From JASHSH01 sp036490215 (GTDB lineage: Bacteria; Pseudomonadota; Alphaproteobacteria; Rhodospirillales; Magnetospirillaceae), in the NCBI GenBank assembly GCA_036490215.1, contig DASXEH010000003.1, forward strand, positions 62,001-126,000: DNA of 64,000 nucleotides, read 5' to 3'. The first letter of the stretch is position 1. Each line of letters begins with the position of its first letter. Under the pieces are notes generated by a model that saw only the letters and a program-made list of their open reading frames with translations, was not told the origin of the DNA and searched no databases. Positions 17,264 to 25,748 of this stretch are shown here, in pieces. Both the position numbers and the translations under genes were made by a program.

Positions 17264-18211
17264 ATGGGAACCGCGCCGATCACGCCAGCGATGACGCAGC
17301 CGACGCCACGCCGATCAGCGCGCGCCAAGCTGCAGGACTTTTTGCCGCGGCTGGTTCTGGCGCCCTCCTTCGCGCTGGTCCTCGTCTTCGTCTATGGGTT
17401 CAACCTCTGGACCCTGTTCCTCTCCTTCACCAACTCCAAGGCCTTCGCGAGCACCCATTTGGTCGGCCTCCTCAACTACGAGCGGCTGTGGGATTGGACC
17501 TTCGAGTCCGATCCGCCGTCCAACTGGCACACGGCCGTGGTCAACATGGTCATCTTCGGCGTCCTCTATGTCGCCTTCTGCCTGATCCTCGGGCTATTGC
17601 TGGCGATTTTGCTCGACCAGAAGATTCGCGGCGAAGGTATCCTGCGCCCGATCTATCTCTATCCGCTGGCGCTGTCCTTCATCGTCACCGGCACAGCCTG
17701 GAAGCTGTTCCTCGATCCGCGCATCGGTCTCGAGAAAGCCGTCCACGATTGGGGCTGGACGAGCTTCCATTTCGACTGGGTCGTCAATCCGCCGATGATG
17801 ATCTATTGCGTAGCCATCGCCGGCATCTGGCAGTCGTCGGGCTTCGTGATGGCGATGTTCCTGGCCGGCTTGCGTGGCGTGGATGCCGAGATCATCAAGG
17901 CTGCGCAGATCGATGGCGCATCCACCTACGCCACCTATCGCCGGATCATCATCCCGATGATGCGTCCGGTGTTCCTGTCGGCGATCATCATCCTCACCCA
18001 CCTGGCCATCAAATCTTACGACCTGGTGCTGTCGGTGACGGGCAAGAACCCGGGCGGCGCGGCCGAGCTGCCGTCCACCTTCATGTACTCCTTCACCTTC
18101 ACGCGCAATCAGATGGCAGTGGGCTCGACCAGCGCGGTCATCATGCTGATGACCATCGCGGCGATCATGGTGCCGTATCTGTATTCCGAACTGCGGCAGA
18201 AGCGCACATGA
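17264..18211 (+). CDS. Sugar ABC transporter permease (first subunit)
   Basis: A 315-residue inner-membrane permease of the MalF/UgpA type with six main hydrophobic segments. The cytoplasmic EAA loop is visible as EIIKAAQIDGASTYATYRRI (about residues 207-226), which contacts the ATPase. It overlaps the second permease by ATGA. Together they form the channel for the binding protein encoded upstream; a monosaccharide such as glucose or mannose is the likely cargo by family resemblance only. Confidence 0.93.
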   Translation: MGTAPITPAMTQPTPRRSARAKLQDFLPRLVLAPSFALVLVFVYGFNLWTLFLSFTNSKAFASTHLVGLLNYERLWDWTFESDPPSNWHTAVVNMVIFGVLYVAFCLILGLLLAILLDQKIRGEGILRPIYLYPLALSFIVTGTAWKLFLDPRIGLEKAVHDWGWTSFHFDWVVNPPMMIYCVAIAGIWQSSGFVMAMFLAGLRGVDAEIIKAAQIDGASTYATYRRIIIPMMRPVFLSAIIILTHLAIKSYDLVLSVTGKNPGGAAELPSTFMYSFTFTRNQMAVGSTSAVIMLMTIAAIMVPYLYSELRQKRT

Positions 18212-19155
18212 GCGTCGCCCCAACCGCCGTCACGCCTACCGGCCGCGAGCCGGCGCGCCATTCGAACATCACACGCGTGTTCATCTACACGCTGCTGATC
18301 CTCTTCGCGATCGTCTACATCCTGCCGCTCGCCGTAATGGTGATGACCTCGCTGAAGCCGCTCGACGAAGTGACCGGCGGCAATATGTTCGCCCTGCCCC
18401 AATCGCTGACTTTCGGTCCTTGGGTGGAAGCTTGGGGACAGGCCCATATCGGCGTATCCGACACGGCGGGAATCAAGGGCTACTTCATGAATTCCGTGAA
18501 GATGGTCGTCCCGGCCGTGATCATCTCGACCCTGCTCGGCGCGTTGAACGGATTCGTGCTCACCAAATGGCGTTTCCCCGGGCATAACCTCGTCTTCGGG
18601 ATGATGCTGTTCGCCTGTTTCATTCCGTTCCAATCGGTGATCATCCCGATGGCGGTCATCCTGGGCGAGCTGGGCCGGATCGGCAATCAGCTGAGCGACC
18701 TCACCGGTTTCCGTTTCGGCTTCGGCAGTCCGACGGTCAATCTGGTGATCGTGCATGTGATCTACGGCCTGGGCTTCACCACGCTGTTCTTCCGCAACTA
18801 CTACGAAGTGTTCCCGACCGAACTGGTCAAAGCCGCGATGATGGACGGCGCGGGATTCTTCCAGATCTTCCGCCGCATCCTGCTGCCGAATTCGACTCCG
18901 ATCGTCATCGTCACGGTGATCTATCAGTTCACGAATATCTGGAACGACTTTCTGTTCGGCTCGACCTTTGCCGCCGGCGACACCTCGCCGATGACGGTAG
19001 CGCTGAACAACCTGGTCAACACATCGACCGGCATCGTCGAATACAACGTCAACATGGCCGCCGCGATCATCGCCGCCGCTCCGACCTTGATCGTTTATAT
19101 CGTCGGTGGCCGCTATTTCGTCCGCGGCCTCATGGCCGGCGCCGTAAAGGGATAA
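18208..19155 (+). CDS. Sugar ABC transporter permease (second subunit)
   Basis: A 315-residue MalG/UgpE-type permease. The N-terminal membrane segment is YTLLILFAIVYILPLAVMV, followed by a typical TSLKPLDEV stretch. The EAA loop reads ELVKAAMMDGAGFFQIFRRI (about residues 206-225). The ATG at 18208 overlaps the preceding stop (ATGA). The frame remains open far upstream inside the first permease gene, but that part is a shadow of the other frame. Confidence 0.92.
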   Translation: MSVAPTAVTPTGREPARHSNITRVFIYTLLILFAIVYILPLAVMVMTSLKPLDEVTGGNMFALPQSLTFGPWVEAWGQAHIGVSDTAGIKGYFMNSVKMVVPAVIISTLLGALNGFVLTKWRFPGHNLVFGMMLFACFIPFQSVIIPMAVILGELGRIGNQLSDLTGFRFGFGSPTVNLVIVHVIYGLGFTTLFFRNYYEVFPTELVKAAMMDGAGFFQIFRRILLPNSTPIVIVTVIYQFTNIWNDFLFGSTFAAGDTSPMTVALNNLVNTSTGIVEYNVNMAAAIIAAAPTLIVYIVGGRYFVRGLMAGAVKG

Positions 19156-19160
19156 GCAGA

Positions 19161-20273
19161 ATGGCCGCTCTTGAAATCAACGCATTGCATAAGCGATTCG
19201 GATCGGTCGAGGTGCTGAAGGGCATCGACCTGTCGCTCGAGCAAGGCGGCTTCCTGGTTCTCGTTGGTCCTTCCGGTTGCGGCAAGTCGACGCTCTTAAA
19301 TACGATCGCAGGATTGGAGTCGGTCACCTCGGGCGAAATCCGCATCGACGGCACCACGGTCAACGATCTGCATCCGTCCAAGCGCGACATCGCCATGGTG
19401 TTCCAGTCCTACGCGCTCTACCCGAACATGTCGGTCGGCGAGAACATGGCCTTCAGCATGGAGATGCGCAAAGTCCCCAAGCCCGAGCGCGACAAGGCGG
19501 TGGCGAGCGTGGCCAAGACGCTGCAGATCGAGCATCTGCTCGACCGCCGCCCCAGCCAGCTTTCGGGCGGCCAGCGGCAGCGTGTCGCCATGGGCCGCGC
19601 GCTGGTCCGTCAGCCGCGCATTTTCCTGTTCGACGAACCGCTTTCGAATCTCGATGCCAAGCTGCGCGTGGATATGCGCGTCGAGATCAAGCGGCTGCAT
19701 CAACACACCGGCACCACGATCGTCTATGTCACGCATGACCAGATCGAGGCGATGACGCTCGCCACCCGCATCGCCGTGCTGAAGGACGGCGAGTTGCAGC
19801 AGGTCGGCTCACCCAGCGAGATCTACAACACGCCGAACAATCTGTTCGTGGCCGATTTCATGGGCTCACCCGCAATGAACCTGCTCGAAGGCAAGGTGGC
19901 GCGCGATGGCGGTTCGGTCGCGATCGTTTTCGAGCGCGAGGGCGACGCGCCGATCAAGCTGGCCGCGCCGCCGGGTGCGAACACAGGCAGCCTGCAGGAC
20001 GGCATGAAGATCGTGCTCGGCATCCGGCCGGAAGCGATCAGCGACGTCGAGAGCATCGACCGCAAGGCCAAGACCACCGCGACCTTCGAGTCCCATGTCG
20101 ATATCGTGGAACCGGCCGGTTCAGACACCTTCGTCATGACCAAAATCGCCGGACGCGAAGTGACGGCGCGCATGCGCTCGGATATCGACGTGCGCGTCGG
20201 CCAGAATCACGCCTTCGCCTTCAACCTCGACAAGGCGGTTCTGTTCGATCCCGCCACGACGAAGCGAATCTAG
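19161..20273 (+). CDS. ugpC: Sugar ABC transporter ATP-binding protein, UgpC/MalK family
   Basis: A 370-residue ATPase. Walker A is GPSGCGKST (36-44), the Q-loop is FQSYALYPNMSV, the signature LSGGQRQRVAMGRAL is near 134-148, Walker B FLFDEPLSNLDAKLR follows and the H-loop is YVTHDQ. The C-terminal third (from about 240) is the TOBE/MalK regulatory domain (GIRPEAISD). It follows the second permease by 5 bp and completes the importer. ATPases of this type are often shared between several sugar importers. Confidence 0.94.
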   Translation: MAALEINALHKRFGSVEVLKGIDLSLEQGGFLVLVGPSGCGKSTLLNTIAGLESVTSGEIRIDGTTVNDLHPSKRDIAMVFQSYALYPNMSVGENMAFSMEMRKVPKPERDKAVASVAKTLQIEHLLDRRPSQLSGGQRQRVAMGRALVRQPRIFLFDEPLSNLDAKLRVDMRVEIKRLHQHTGTTIVYVTHDQIEAMTLATRIAVLKDGELQQVGSPSEIYNTPNNLFVADFMGSPAMNLLEGKVARDGGSVAIVFEREGDAPIKLAAPPGANTGSLQDGMKIVLGIRPEAISDVESIDRKAKTTATFESHVDIVEPAGSDTFVMTKIAGREVTARMRSDIDVRVGQNHAFAFNLDKAVLFDPATTKRI

Positions 20274-20281
20274 CTCGCGCC

Positions 20282-21529
20282 TCAGAATCCCATCTGCGCA
20301 CGGCCGAGTGGCGTCAGATCGTCGGTGGTCGCGCGGCCTTTGAAATTCGTCTCGAAATCCATCGCCGCATAATCCGGCGGCGAACGGCCGTCGAGGAAAT
20401 AGGGCCGCTGCTTATCGATATAGGCGCGGTTCTTGGTGCAATCAGGCACCGCGCCGATATAGACGACGCTCGCATAATCGGGGCCGGCATTGACGTCGCC
20501 GACCGCGTGGCAGATATCGGAGTGCCAGAACACGGCATCGCCCGGCCCGACTTCGGGGATCGCCACTTTGCCTTCCATCAGCAACGGATGCCATTGCGGG
20601 GTGATGGCCAGCGCGCGGCCGACCTTGGCGCCGCACAGATCGTCTTCCGGCACATCGTCCTGCAGCGCGCGCAGCAGCATATAGATCACGCCATAGGCGA
20701 TCGGCACCAATTCAAGCGAACCATCCTTCGGTCCCTGTCGCGTCAGCGCCGTCCAGCCCTGATAGGTGCGGAACACGCTCGCCACCGACGGCGTCGGGAA
20801 TTCGCGCGTCTCGAGCCGATGGCGCGCATCGAAGGGATCGTACTGCTTCCATGCCCCAGCGAAGACACGCTCATAGACCCGCTGATAGCCGGGATCGATC
20901 CAGCGCTCGACCGTGCCCGCATCCATATGCGGCGCAATCGCGAGTGTCGTATCGCCCGGTTCGCGGCGGCGCACACGATCGGCGTAGGAGAGCTGTAGAT
21001 CGGGATTGAACACGCCGTCATAGCCGGTCCACAGGCGATCGAGGAAACTGCGGGTGCGGGCCAGTTTCTCGTCCTGGCGCGCCAGCACTTGCGGCTTCGA
21101 CCAGTAGACGTTGAACATCTGCTGCTTGCCGCCCTTCAGCTTCACCTCGGCGAAATATTTGTCGAGATTGCCGCGTTCGGCCCAGTGATCTTCGTAGTGA
21201 TTCGATTCGAGATACTCGCCAACTTCGTCGAACCAGGCGCTGGCGGTGGCGCGCGGAAAGACGCCGCGCACAATCGCGCAGCCGCTGCGCCGTACCGCCG
21301 CACCGATCTCGGGCGCGACCTTGCCGTCGCGGATATGCTCGTAGCTGATTTCGGGAATCACCGGCTTGCCGGCAGCACTGGCCGTTCTGATCGCTTCGAC
21401 CTCGCGCGTCACGTGATTGGTGACTTCGGCGAAGGCGCGGTTCAGCACATCGCGGCGTGGTGCCATCGATCGCTTGAACGCGACGATCTGGTCGGACACA
21501 TCGAGTGTGTCGGTCTTGGCATGCATCAT
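20282..21529 (-). CDS. DUF1479 (YbiU-like) protein, probable Fe/2OG oxygenase fold
   Basis: A 415-residue protein matching the DUF1479/YbiU family, whose members have a double-stranded beta-helix like iron/2-oxoglutarate oxygenases. A facial triad can be proposed: H and D in APHMDAGTVERW (about 221-232) and H in FWHSDICHAVGDVNAGP (about 340-356). The N-terminal RRSGCAIVRGVFP region is also typical. No reaction is established for the family that I know. It converges on the sugar ABC operon with 8 bp between stops; it may act on the same class of compound but this is only proximity. Confidence 0.85.
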   Translation of the reverse strand: MMHAKTDTLDVSDQIVAFKRSMAPRRDVLNRAFAEVTNHVTREVEAIRTASAAGKPVIPEISYEHIRDGKVAPEIGAAVRRSGCAIVRGVFPRATASAWFDEVGEYLESNHYEDHWAERGNLDKYFAEVKLKGGKQQMFNVYWSKPQVLARQDEKLARTRSFLDRLWTGYDGVFNPDLQLSYADRVRRREPGDTTLAIAPHMDAGTVERWIDPGYQRVYERVFAGAWKQYDPFDARHRLETREFPTPSVASVFRTYQGWTALTRQGPKDGSLELVPIAYGVIYMLLRALQDDVPEDDLCGAKVGRALAITPQWHPLLMEGKVAIPEVGPGDAVFWHSDICHAVGDVNAGPDYASVVYIGAVPDCTKNRAYIDKQRPYFLDGRSPPDYAAMDFETNFKGRATTDDLTPLGRAQMGF

Positions 21530-21646
21530 AACGGCCTCCCGATCAGCGGACTTATGGTGTCCACTTCATACAAATTTGAACCGGTCGTGATGGGAAGTCG
21601 AGAGGAGCGCCGAGAGTGTTGCGCAGCGGCCGGCGTGCCCGATGTT

Positions 21647-22096
21647 TCAGGCGGCGCCGCGACGCCGCTCGATCAGGTCGCTGGCCGTGGCGCTCTGAGC
21701 GGCGACGAGTTCGAGCAAGCTGCGATAGAGCTCCTTGAATTTGAGATACGCACCGACATCCACGACCAACAACCCAGGCAGCCGGCGCGCCTTGGTGGCG
21801 CGAATCGGGATGACGACGGCACTACTCGGCGGTGTCACGGGGCTGGTCAACGGGAGAGCGCCGAAACCGTTCGGCAGCAGGAAGCGCACGATCATGCGCA
21901 AGGCGGGCGACCACATCGAAACGGGGCCGAGCGGCGTCTTCGACCAATCCTTCGCGCGCATGAACGCGCCCATCTGTCCGCCACCGCCCAAGACCTCGTC
22001 GATGGCCTTTCGCTCTGGCGCCGAGAATGGCGCCAGATCAATGGCAGGAAGCGTAGAGATGGGAACCCACCGTCTGGTCCCAGCGTGAGAACGCAA
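21647..22096 (-). pseudogene. Collapsed remnant of a PAS-GAF multidomain sensor histidine kinase
   Basis: This 149-codon frame joins two pieces normally far apart. Residues about 45-78 match the PAS-like N-terminus of large hybrid kinases (DWSKTPLGPVSMWSPALRMI). Residues about 79-140 match the end of their GAF domain (SAVVIPIRATKARRLPGLLV, then YRSLLELVAAQ), which should lie several hundred residues later. The PAS core, most of the GAF domain, and the whole HisKA, ATPase and receiver part are missing. I therefore read it as a gene with a large in-frame internal deletion and 3' truncation. Expression of the short product cannot be excluded. Confidence 0.6.
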
Positions 22097-22260
22097 AACC
22101 TAGCGCTGTCCCCGACGAACAGGCGGCCATTCAAGCTACGCCGCGCCTGTGATGCCCACAACTTCGGGGTTCTGTGACAAAATCGTGCGGATGCCGTGAA
22201 AACGCGAGGGAATGGAACGCCCTACCGGCCGGTTCCCAATCGGCCTTCCTATTTCAAGAT

Positions 22261-22288
22261 TTGCAATAAACGTATATATTTTTACTAT
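22261..22288 (+). promoter_or_regulatory. AT-rich putative promoter of the toxin-like gene
   Basis: TTGCAA (22261-22266), 16 bp, TACTAT (22283-22288), inside a markedly AT-rich stretch unlike the rest of the window. It lies 45 bp upstream of the ATG at 22333, which has its own GGAGG. Confidence 0.4.
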
Positions 22289-22332
22289 GTTCATGATATG
22301 ATCCTTTCACAATTCCCCAGGACGGAGGGATC

Positions 22333-23373
22333 ATGGCCTTTGCAGAAGGTCGCGAATTCAAACTCGGTAAGTCCGGCTGTTGCCGCGTTCATCCGTATTT
22401 GGACGATGGCGGGGCGTTCTTTGGCAACGATGCCCCGCTCCTCGAAAAAGACTCTCTAGACCGTTGGCGCCCGCGTCCTCGAGCAGCGCTTGAGCGCGAT
22501 TTATCGAAAGCCTTGGGTACGTCGATCGATCTCGGTTGGCGGATGGACAGTTTCGTCACCGTCGCCCGGGCACTGAACAAAGGCGATCGGTCGCTCGCGG
22601 CGATCGCGTTGGTTCACGCAGAGCTTCCGAGTCTTCCTCGCCGCCCGCCCCAGAATGGAGCCACGACGCGCTCGTACTTTAGAAAAGATGCGCACGACGT
22701 CTCTGGCGAAGCGCGCATCCCCGCTGGTCAAACAGGCGCCGGACGATGGACAGTTGGCGGCGTCCTGAGCGCCGCCGCAGCGATCAATATTGCAAACTTG
22801 GGGGACGAGGCAGCTGCCGTTCTTGCGAATGGCGGGCGCGCCGCTCTCGCCGCGTTGAGTGATCTCGGCGCTGGATTAGCAGGGCCAGTTACGCTCGCCA
22901 CCGGATTGATGCTGATCCCTACGTCAACCATCACCGGGAACACGACAGAAGGTGCACTCGCCGATCATCCGGACATCAAATATCGGTACGCTGAAGGCGA
23001 GCTAAATCTTTGGCAGGAAGATGCTAACGGCAATCGCATCACGATCTATTCGGGCGTAGGCGATTTGGACGGACTCTACCGAGCGCAGGACGGCACTGTG
23101 CTCGGCCGCAGCCTCGATGGCAGTATTGCTCTCAATCAGTACGGGATCTTGGCAACTTTTCGGCCTTCGGAAGCGAGAACCGAGGACCAGATCGCTCCGC
23201 TGCTCATTCCCGATTCCGACGATTGCAGGCAGCAATGGAAAGACGCGGAGAAATATTGTGCCAAGCTGGAAGCGCAGGGACAATTTGGCGCTCCCAACCA
23301 ACCTAAATCGTATCAGGGCTGTCTTGGGGGTTACGTCTCACAAGACTGTGGCGGCAATCCCGTCGACTGGTGA
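22333..23373 (+). CDS. Putative polymorphic-toxin-like protein of unknown function
   Basis: A 346-residue protein I cannot assign to a named family. The start is supported by GGAGGGA just before the ATG. The N-terminal third is helical and contains an alanine-rich LAAIALVHAELPSLP stretch. A motif EARIPAGQTGAGRWT follows (about 133-147), which I recall from toxin- or effector-like alphaproteobacterial proteins. Next is a Gly/Ala-rich hydrophobic region (about 147-200). The C-terminal about 140 residues include a beta-rich part (NLWQEDANGNRITIYSG) and four closely spaced cysteines, ending LGGYVSQDCGGNPVDW. Lower GC content, an AT-rich promoter and an adjacent TPR-like gene fit a horizontally acquired effector with a partner. 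The toxin function is inference. Confidence 0.6.
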   Translation: MAFAEGREFKLGKSGCCRVHPYLDDGGAFFGNDAPLLEKDSLDRWRPRPRAALERDLSKALGTSIDLGWRMDSFVTVARALNKGDRSLAAIALVHAELPSLPRRPPQNGATTRSYFRKDAHDVSGEARIPAGQTGAGRWTVGGVLSAAAAINIANLGDEAAAVLANGGRAALAALSDLGAGLAGPVTLATGLMLIPTSTITGNTTEGALADHPDIKYRYAEGELNLWQEDANGNRITIYSGVGDLDGLYRAQDGTVLGRSLDGSIALNQYGILATFRPSEARTEDQIAPLLIPDSDDCRQQWKDAEKYCAKLEAQGQFGAPNQPKSYQGCLGGYVSQDCGGNPVDW

Positions 23374-23391
23374 TGAAAGGGAGCTGAGACT

Positions 23392-23922
23392 ATGGGCGCG
23401 CGAGAAGAGGCGGCAGCAAGCATCGCGTTGTTGGATGCGGATCCGCACGAATATCTTCGACAAGCCAATGAAAGGATCGATAAGGGGCCCGTCGACGGGA
23501 GCGGGTATTACGATCGGCACTACGTATGGCTGAAGTGGGGCCAGCCTGAACGCGCGCTCGAGGATTTGAGAGTGGCTGTCGACATCAACCCGAGCCGTAT
23601 CGGGCTTAAGGTCCGCGGCCAAGTCTACATGATGCTCGGCCACTTTCACGAAGCGAAAACTGACTTCCTTCGCGGCCAAGCGCTCGACCCGAAGGGCTGG
23701 CGCGAAATCCAGGGCGACATTGCCCAAGCGTATTGCCACGCCAAGCTTGGTGAAGGCGAAGCCGCCCTGGCCATTTGCGAGGCGCAATCGAATCGCGAAA
23801 GCTATTGGTACGGAGGCATCCTCGACCTTAAGGGCGGCGGCAAAGCCGACCTGATCGAAGGCATCAAACGAATATTGGCTACGGCCCGCGGCGAGGGCGG
23901 CAGTACAGCGTCAGGCGGCTGA
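23392..23922 (+). CDS. TPR-like protein, candidate partner of the upstream toxin-like gene
   Basis: A 176-residue soluble protein starting 18 bp after the upstream stop, with a GGGAG 8 bp before its ATG. At least two tetratricopeptide-like helix pairs are visible: YVWLKWGQPERALEDLRVAV-DINPS (about 44-68) and YMMLGHFHEAKTDFLRGQ-ALDPKG (about 79-103), with a third weaker one around AYCHAKLGEGEAALAI. There is no signal peptide. Tight coupling suggests an adaptor, chaperone or immunity partner for the upstream protein; TPR proteins are general binding modules, so this stays tentative. Confidence 0.65.
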   Translation: MGAREEAAASIALLDADPHEYLRQANERIDKGPVDGSGYYDRHYVWLKWGQPERALEDLRVAVDINPSRIGLKVRGQVYMMLGHFHEAKTDFLRGQALDPKGWREIQGDIAQAYCHAKLGEGEAALAICEAQSNRESYWYGGILDLKGGGKADLIEGIKRILATARGEGGSTASGG

Positions 23923-23937
23923 GAAGAAACGTCCGTT

Positions 23938-23975
23938 TGGTGCCCGGGCCCGGGCCCGAACCAGCACGCCTTCGC
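23938..23975 (-). repeat. Decayed copy of the tRNA-Leu 3' end (att-like direct repeat)
   Basis: Read on the minus strand, this stretch matches the T-arm, acceptor strand and encoded CCA of the tRNA-Leu at 25663-25748: about 30 of 37 aligned positions agree, including GGCGTGCTGGTTCG and GGGCACCA. There is no D-arm or anticodon arm, so it is not a working tRNA. It is in the same orientation as the intact tRNA, 1.7 kb away, and the two bracket the Fic gene. This is the pattern left when an element integrates at a tRNA 3' end. Confidence 0.6.
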
Positions 23976-24155
23976 GAATAAGCTGGCCTAAATCTGAGCC
24001 CTTTTCTAGGCGTCATGCAGCGATTTTAAATACCTTCATCGGTTCGGATTGGAGGGGTCGAGTCCGCGTCTCAAAATCTCTATAGACGCGATAGATTACA
24101 TTTCCTGGTTCTAATTTAGCAAATAATTGCTATTCTGGGCTTTGGAGCGCGGACA

Positions 24156-25649
24156 ATGCCCGGAAAATTGCAGCAGCCTTGGCCGGAGGTCCTGGTTTCA
24201 ACGTCGGAAACGGCTGTCGCGGTATCCCGCGCCATGCGCAAGGGTACGCTGCGTAAACTCGGTAACCGGCTCTATACCACAAACCTGACGGGCTCTCCTG
24301 AGAGCATCGTTCGGCGCCACTTGTGGCAGATCGTCGGATCATTCGTACCGGACGGGCTGATTGCCGATCGCACCGCGATTGAAAACGCCCCGGCCGCCGA
24401 CGGCTCGGTCTTTCTCATCGCGGATCGTTTCCGCCCCGTCGCGTTGCCAGGCCTCACGATCAAACCCCGCAAAGGACCGCCGCCACTCGAGAGCGATCGC
24501 CCATTTATCGGCGGCCTTCGCCTCAGCTCAACCGCACGTGCTTATCTCGAGAACATGGCCGTGTCGCGCCCGCGCGAAGGCCAGGTTGGCCGTACCCTCA
24601 CCACCGCCGAAATCGAGGAGCGGCTCGAAACATTAGCGCGGCGTGGCGGCGCCGATGCGCTCAACCGGCTGCGCGACGAAGCACGCGCGATTGCGCCAGA
24701 GCTCAAACTTGAAGACGCATTCGCACGTCTCGACAAACTCATCGGCGCCATCCTCGGCACTCGCGAAGCAGCGCTCGCCACACCGCAAGCCCGTGCACGA
24801 CAGGCCGGCGCTCCCTACGATATCGACCGCCAATCTCTATTCGAGGCTCTACACAGTGAGTTGCGCAAATGGCCGCCCACAATCCGCCGCGCGGCCAAAC
24901 GCACCCCTGACGAATCAGCTGTCTTCGCCTTCTATGAATCCTATTTCTCAAACTTCATCGAAGGGACGGAATTCGAAGTCGATGAAGCAGCCGACATTGT
25001 CTTCAATGGCCACATTCCCTCGGCACGCCCGGAGGATGCCCACGACATTCTCGGCACCTATCGCCTTGCAGTGGATTTCGCTGACAATGGCCGCGTGCCG
25101 AAAACCGCGGATGAACTGATCCAACTTCTCAAGGTGCGTCAGGCCGCCGTCATGAGCGGCCGTCCTGATAAGAATCCTGGCTTCTTCAAGGAACGGGGCA
25201 ATCGCGCAGGCGGGACGATTTTCGTGGCCCCCGAACTCACGGTGGGAACTCTCAGTCTTGGGTTCCAACTCTACCAAAATCTCGACAGCGCGTTCGCACG
25301 GGCCGTCTTCATGATGTTTCTCGTTGCGGAGGTCCACCCCTTCGATAACGGCAACGGCCGAACAGCCCGGCTGATGATGAATGCAGAACTCACGGCTGAA
25401 GGTGAAGAGCGCATCATCATTCCGACCATCTATCGCAATAACTACCTTTCGGCCCTACGCGCGCTTTCACTCAACGCGGAGCCGGAACCGCTTATCAGGA
25501 CGCTGGATTTTGCCCAACGCTGGACGGTTGCGCTCGAATGGCAAAGCGTTGAGAACACGCAGCACCTGCTGACGACGTGCAACGCTTTCGTCGATCCGAA
25601 TAGTGCGGAGGAGCGAGGACTGCGTTTACGTATGCCGAGCGGAAGCTAG
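24156..25649 (+). CDS. Fic-domain protein with winged-helix-like N-terminus
   Basis: A 497-residue Fic-family enzyme; such proteins transfer AMP or related groups from nucleotides to target hydroxyls. The catalytic motif HPFDNGNGRTAR begins at about residue 394. An inhibitory-helix motif, S265-N-F-I-E269-G270, fits the (S/T)xxxE(G/N) consensus upstream of the core, so it should be auto-inhibited (class II). Residues 1-150 resemble AbiEi-like antitoxin or regulator N-termini: a winged-helix candidate (SRAMRKGTLRKLGNRLYTTN) and LSSTARAYLENM. GGAG lies 8 bp before the ATG. It is the only gene between the tRNA-Leu and the tRNA-end repeat, marking it as a likely acquired islet. Confidence 0.88.
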   Translation: MPGKLQQPWPEVLVSTSETAVAVSRAMRKGTLRKLGNRLYTTNLTGSPESIVRRHLWQIVGSFVPDGLIADRTAIENAPAADGSVFLIADRFRPVALPGLTIKPRKGPPPLESDRPFIGGLRLSSTARAYLENMAVSRPREGQVGRTLTTAEIEERLETLARRGGADALNRLRDEARAIAPELKLEDAFARLDKLIGAILGTREAALATPQARARQAGAPYDIDRQSLFEALHSELRKWPPTIRRAAKRTPDESAVFAFYESYFSNFIEGTEFEVDEAADIVFNGHIPSARPEDAHDILGTYRLAVDFADNGRVPKTADELIQLLKVRQAAVMSGRPDKNPGFFKERGNRAGGTIFVAPELTVGTLSLGFQLYQNLDSAFARAVFMMFLVAEVHPFDNGNGRTARLMMNAELTAEGEERIIIPTIYRNNYLSALRALSLNAEPEPLIRTLDFAQRWTVALEWQSVENTQHLLTTCNAFVDPNSAEERGLRLRMPSGS

Positions 25650-25662
25650 GTAGCCGATTTAT

Positions 25663-25748
25663 TGGTGCCCCAGGCCGGACTCGAACCAGCACGCCCTTGC
25701 AGGCAACAGATTTTGAGTCTGCCGCGTCTACCATTCCGCCACTGGGGC
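25663..25748 (-). tRNA. tRNA-Leu (anticodon CAA), CCA encoded
   Basis: An 86-base tRNA on the minus strand. The acceptor stem GCCCCAG pairs with CTGGGGC, followed by discriminator A and an encoded CCA. The D-arm contains GGCGGAATGGTAGACGC. The anticodon loop CTCAAAA gives anticodon CAA for UUG leucine codons. A long variable arm (class II) and the T-loop TTCGAGT are present. The 3' end is adjacent to the Fic gene and has a partial duplicate 1.7 kb away. Confidence 0.96.

Noticed and set aside
17488..18207. Upstream 240 codons in frame with the second sugar permease
   Set aside because: They overlap the first permease in another frame and are Arg/His-rich; the permease itself begins at 18208 with the ATGA overlap.
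23938..23975. Possible second functional tRNA gene
   Set aside because: Only the T-arm and acceptor 3' strand are present and the T-loop has lost its conserved A; there is no anticodon arm.
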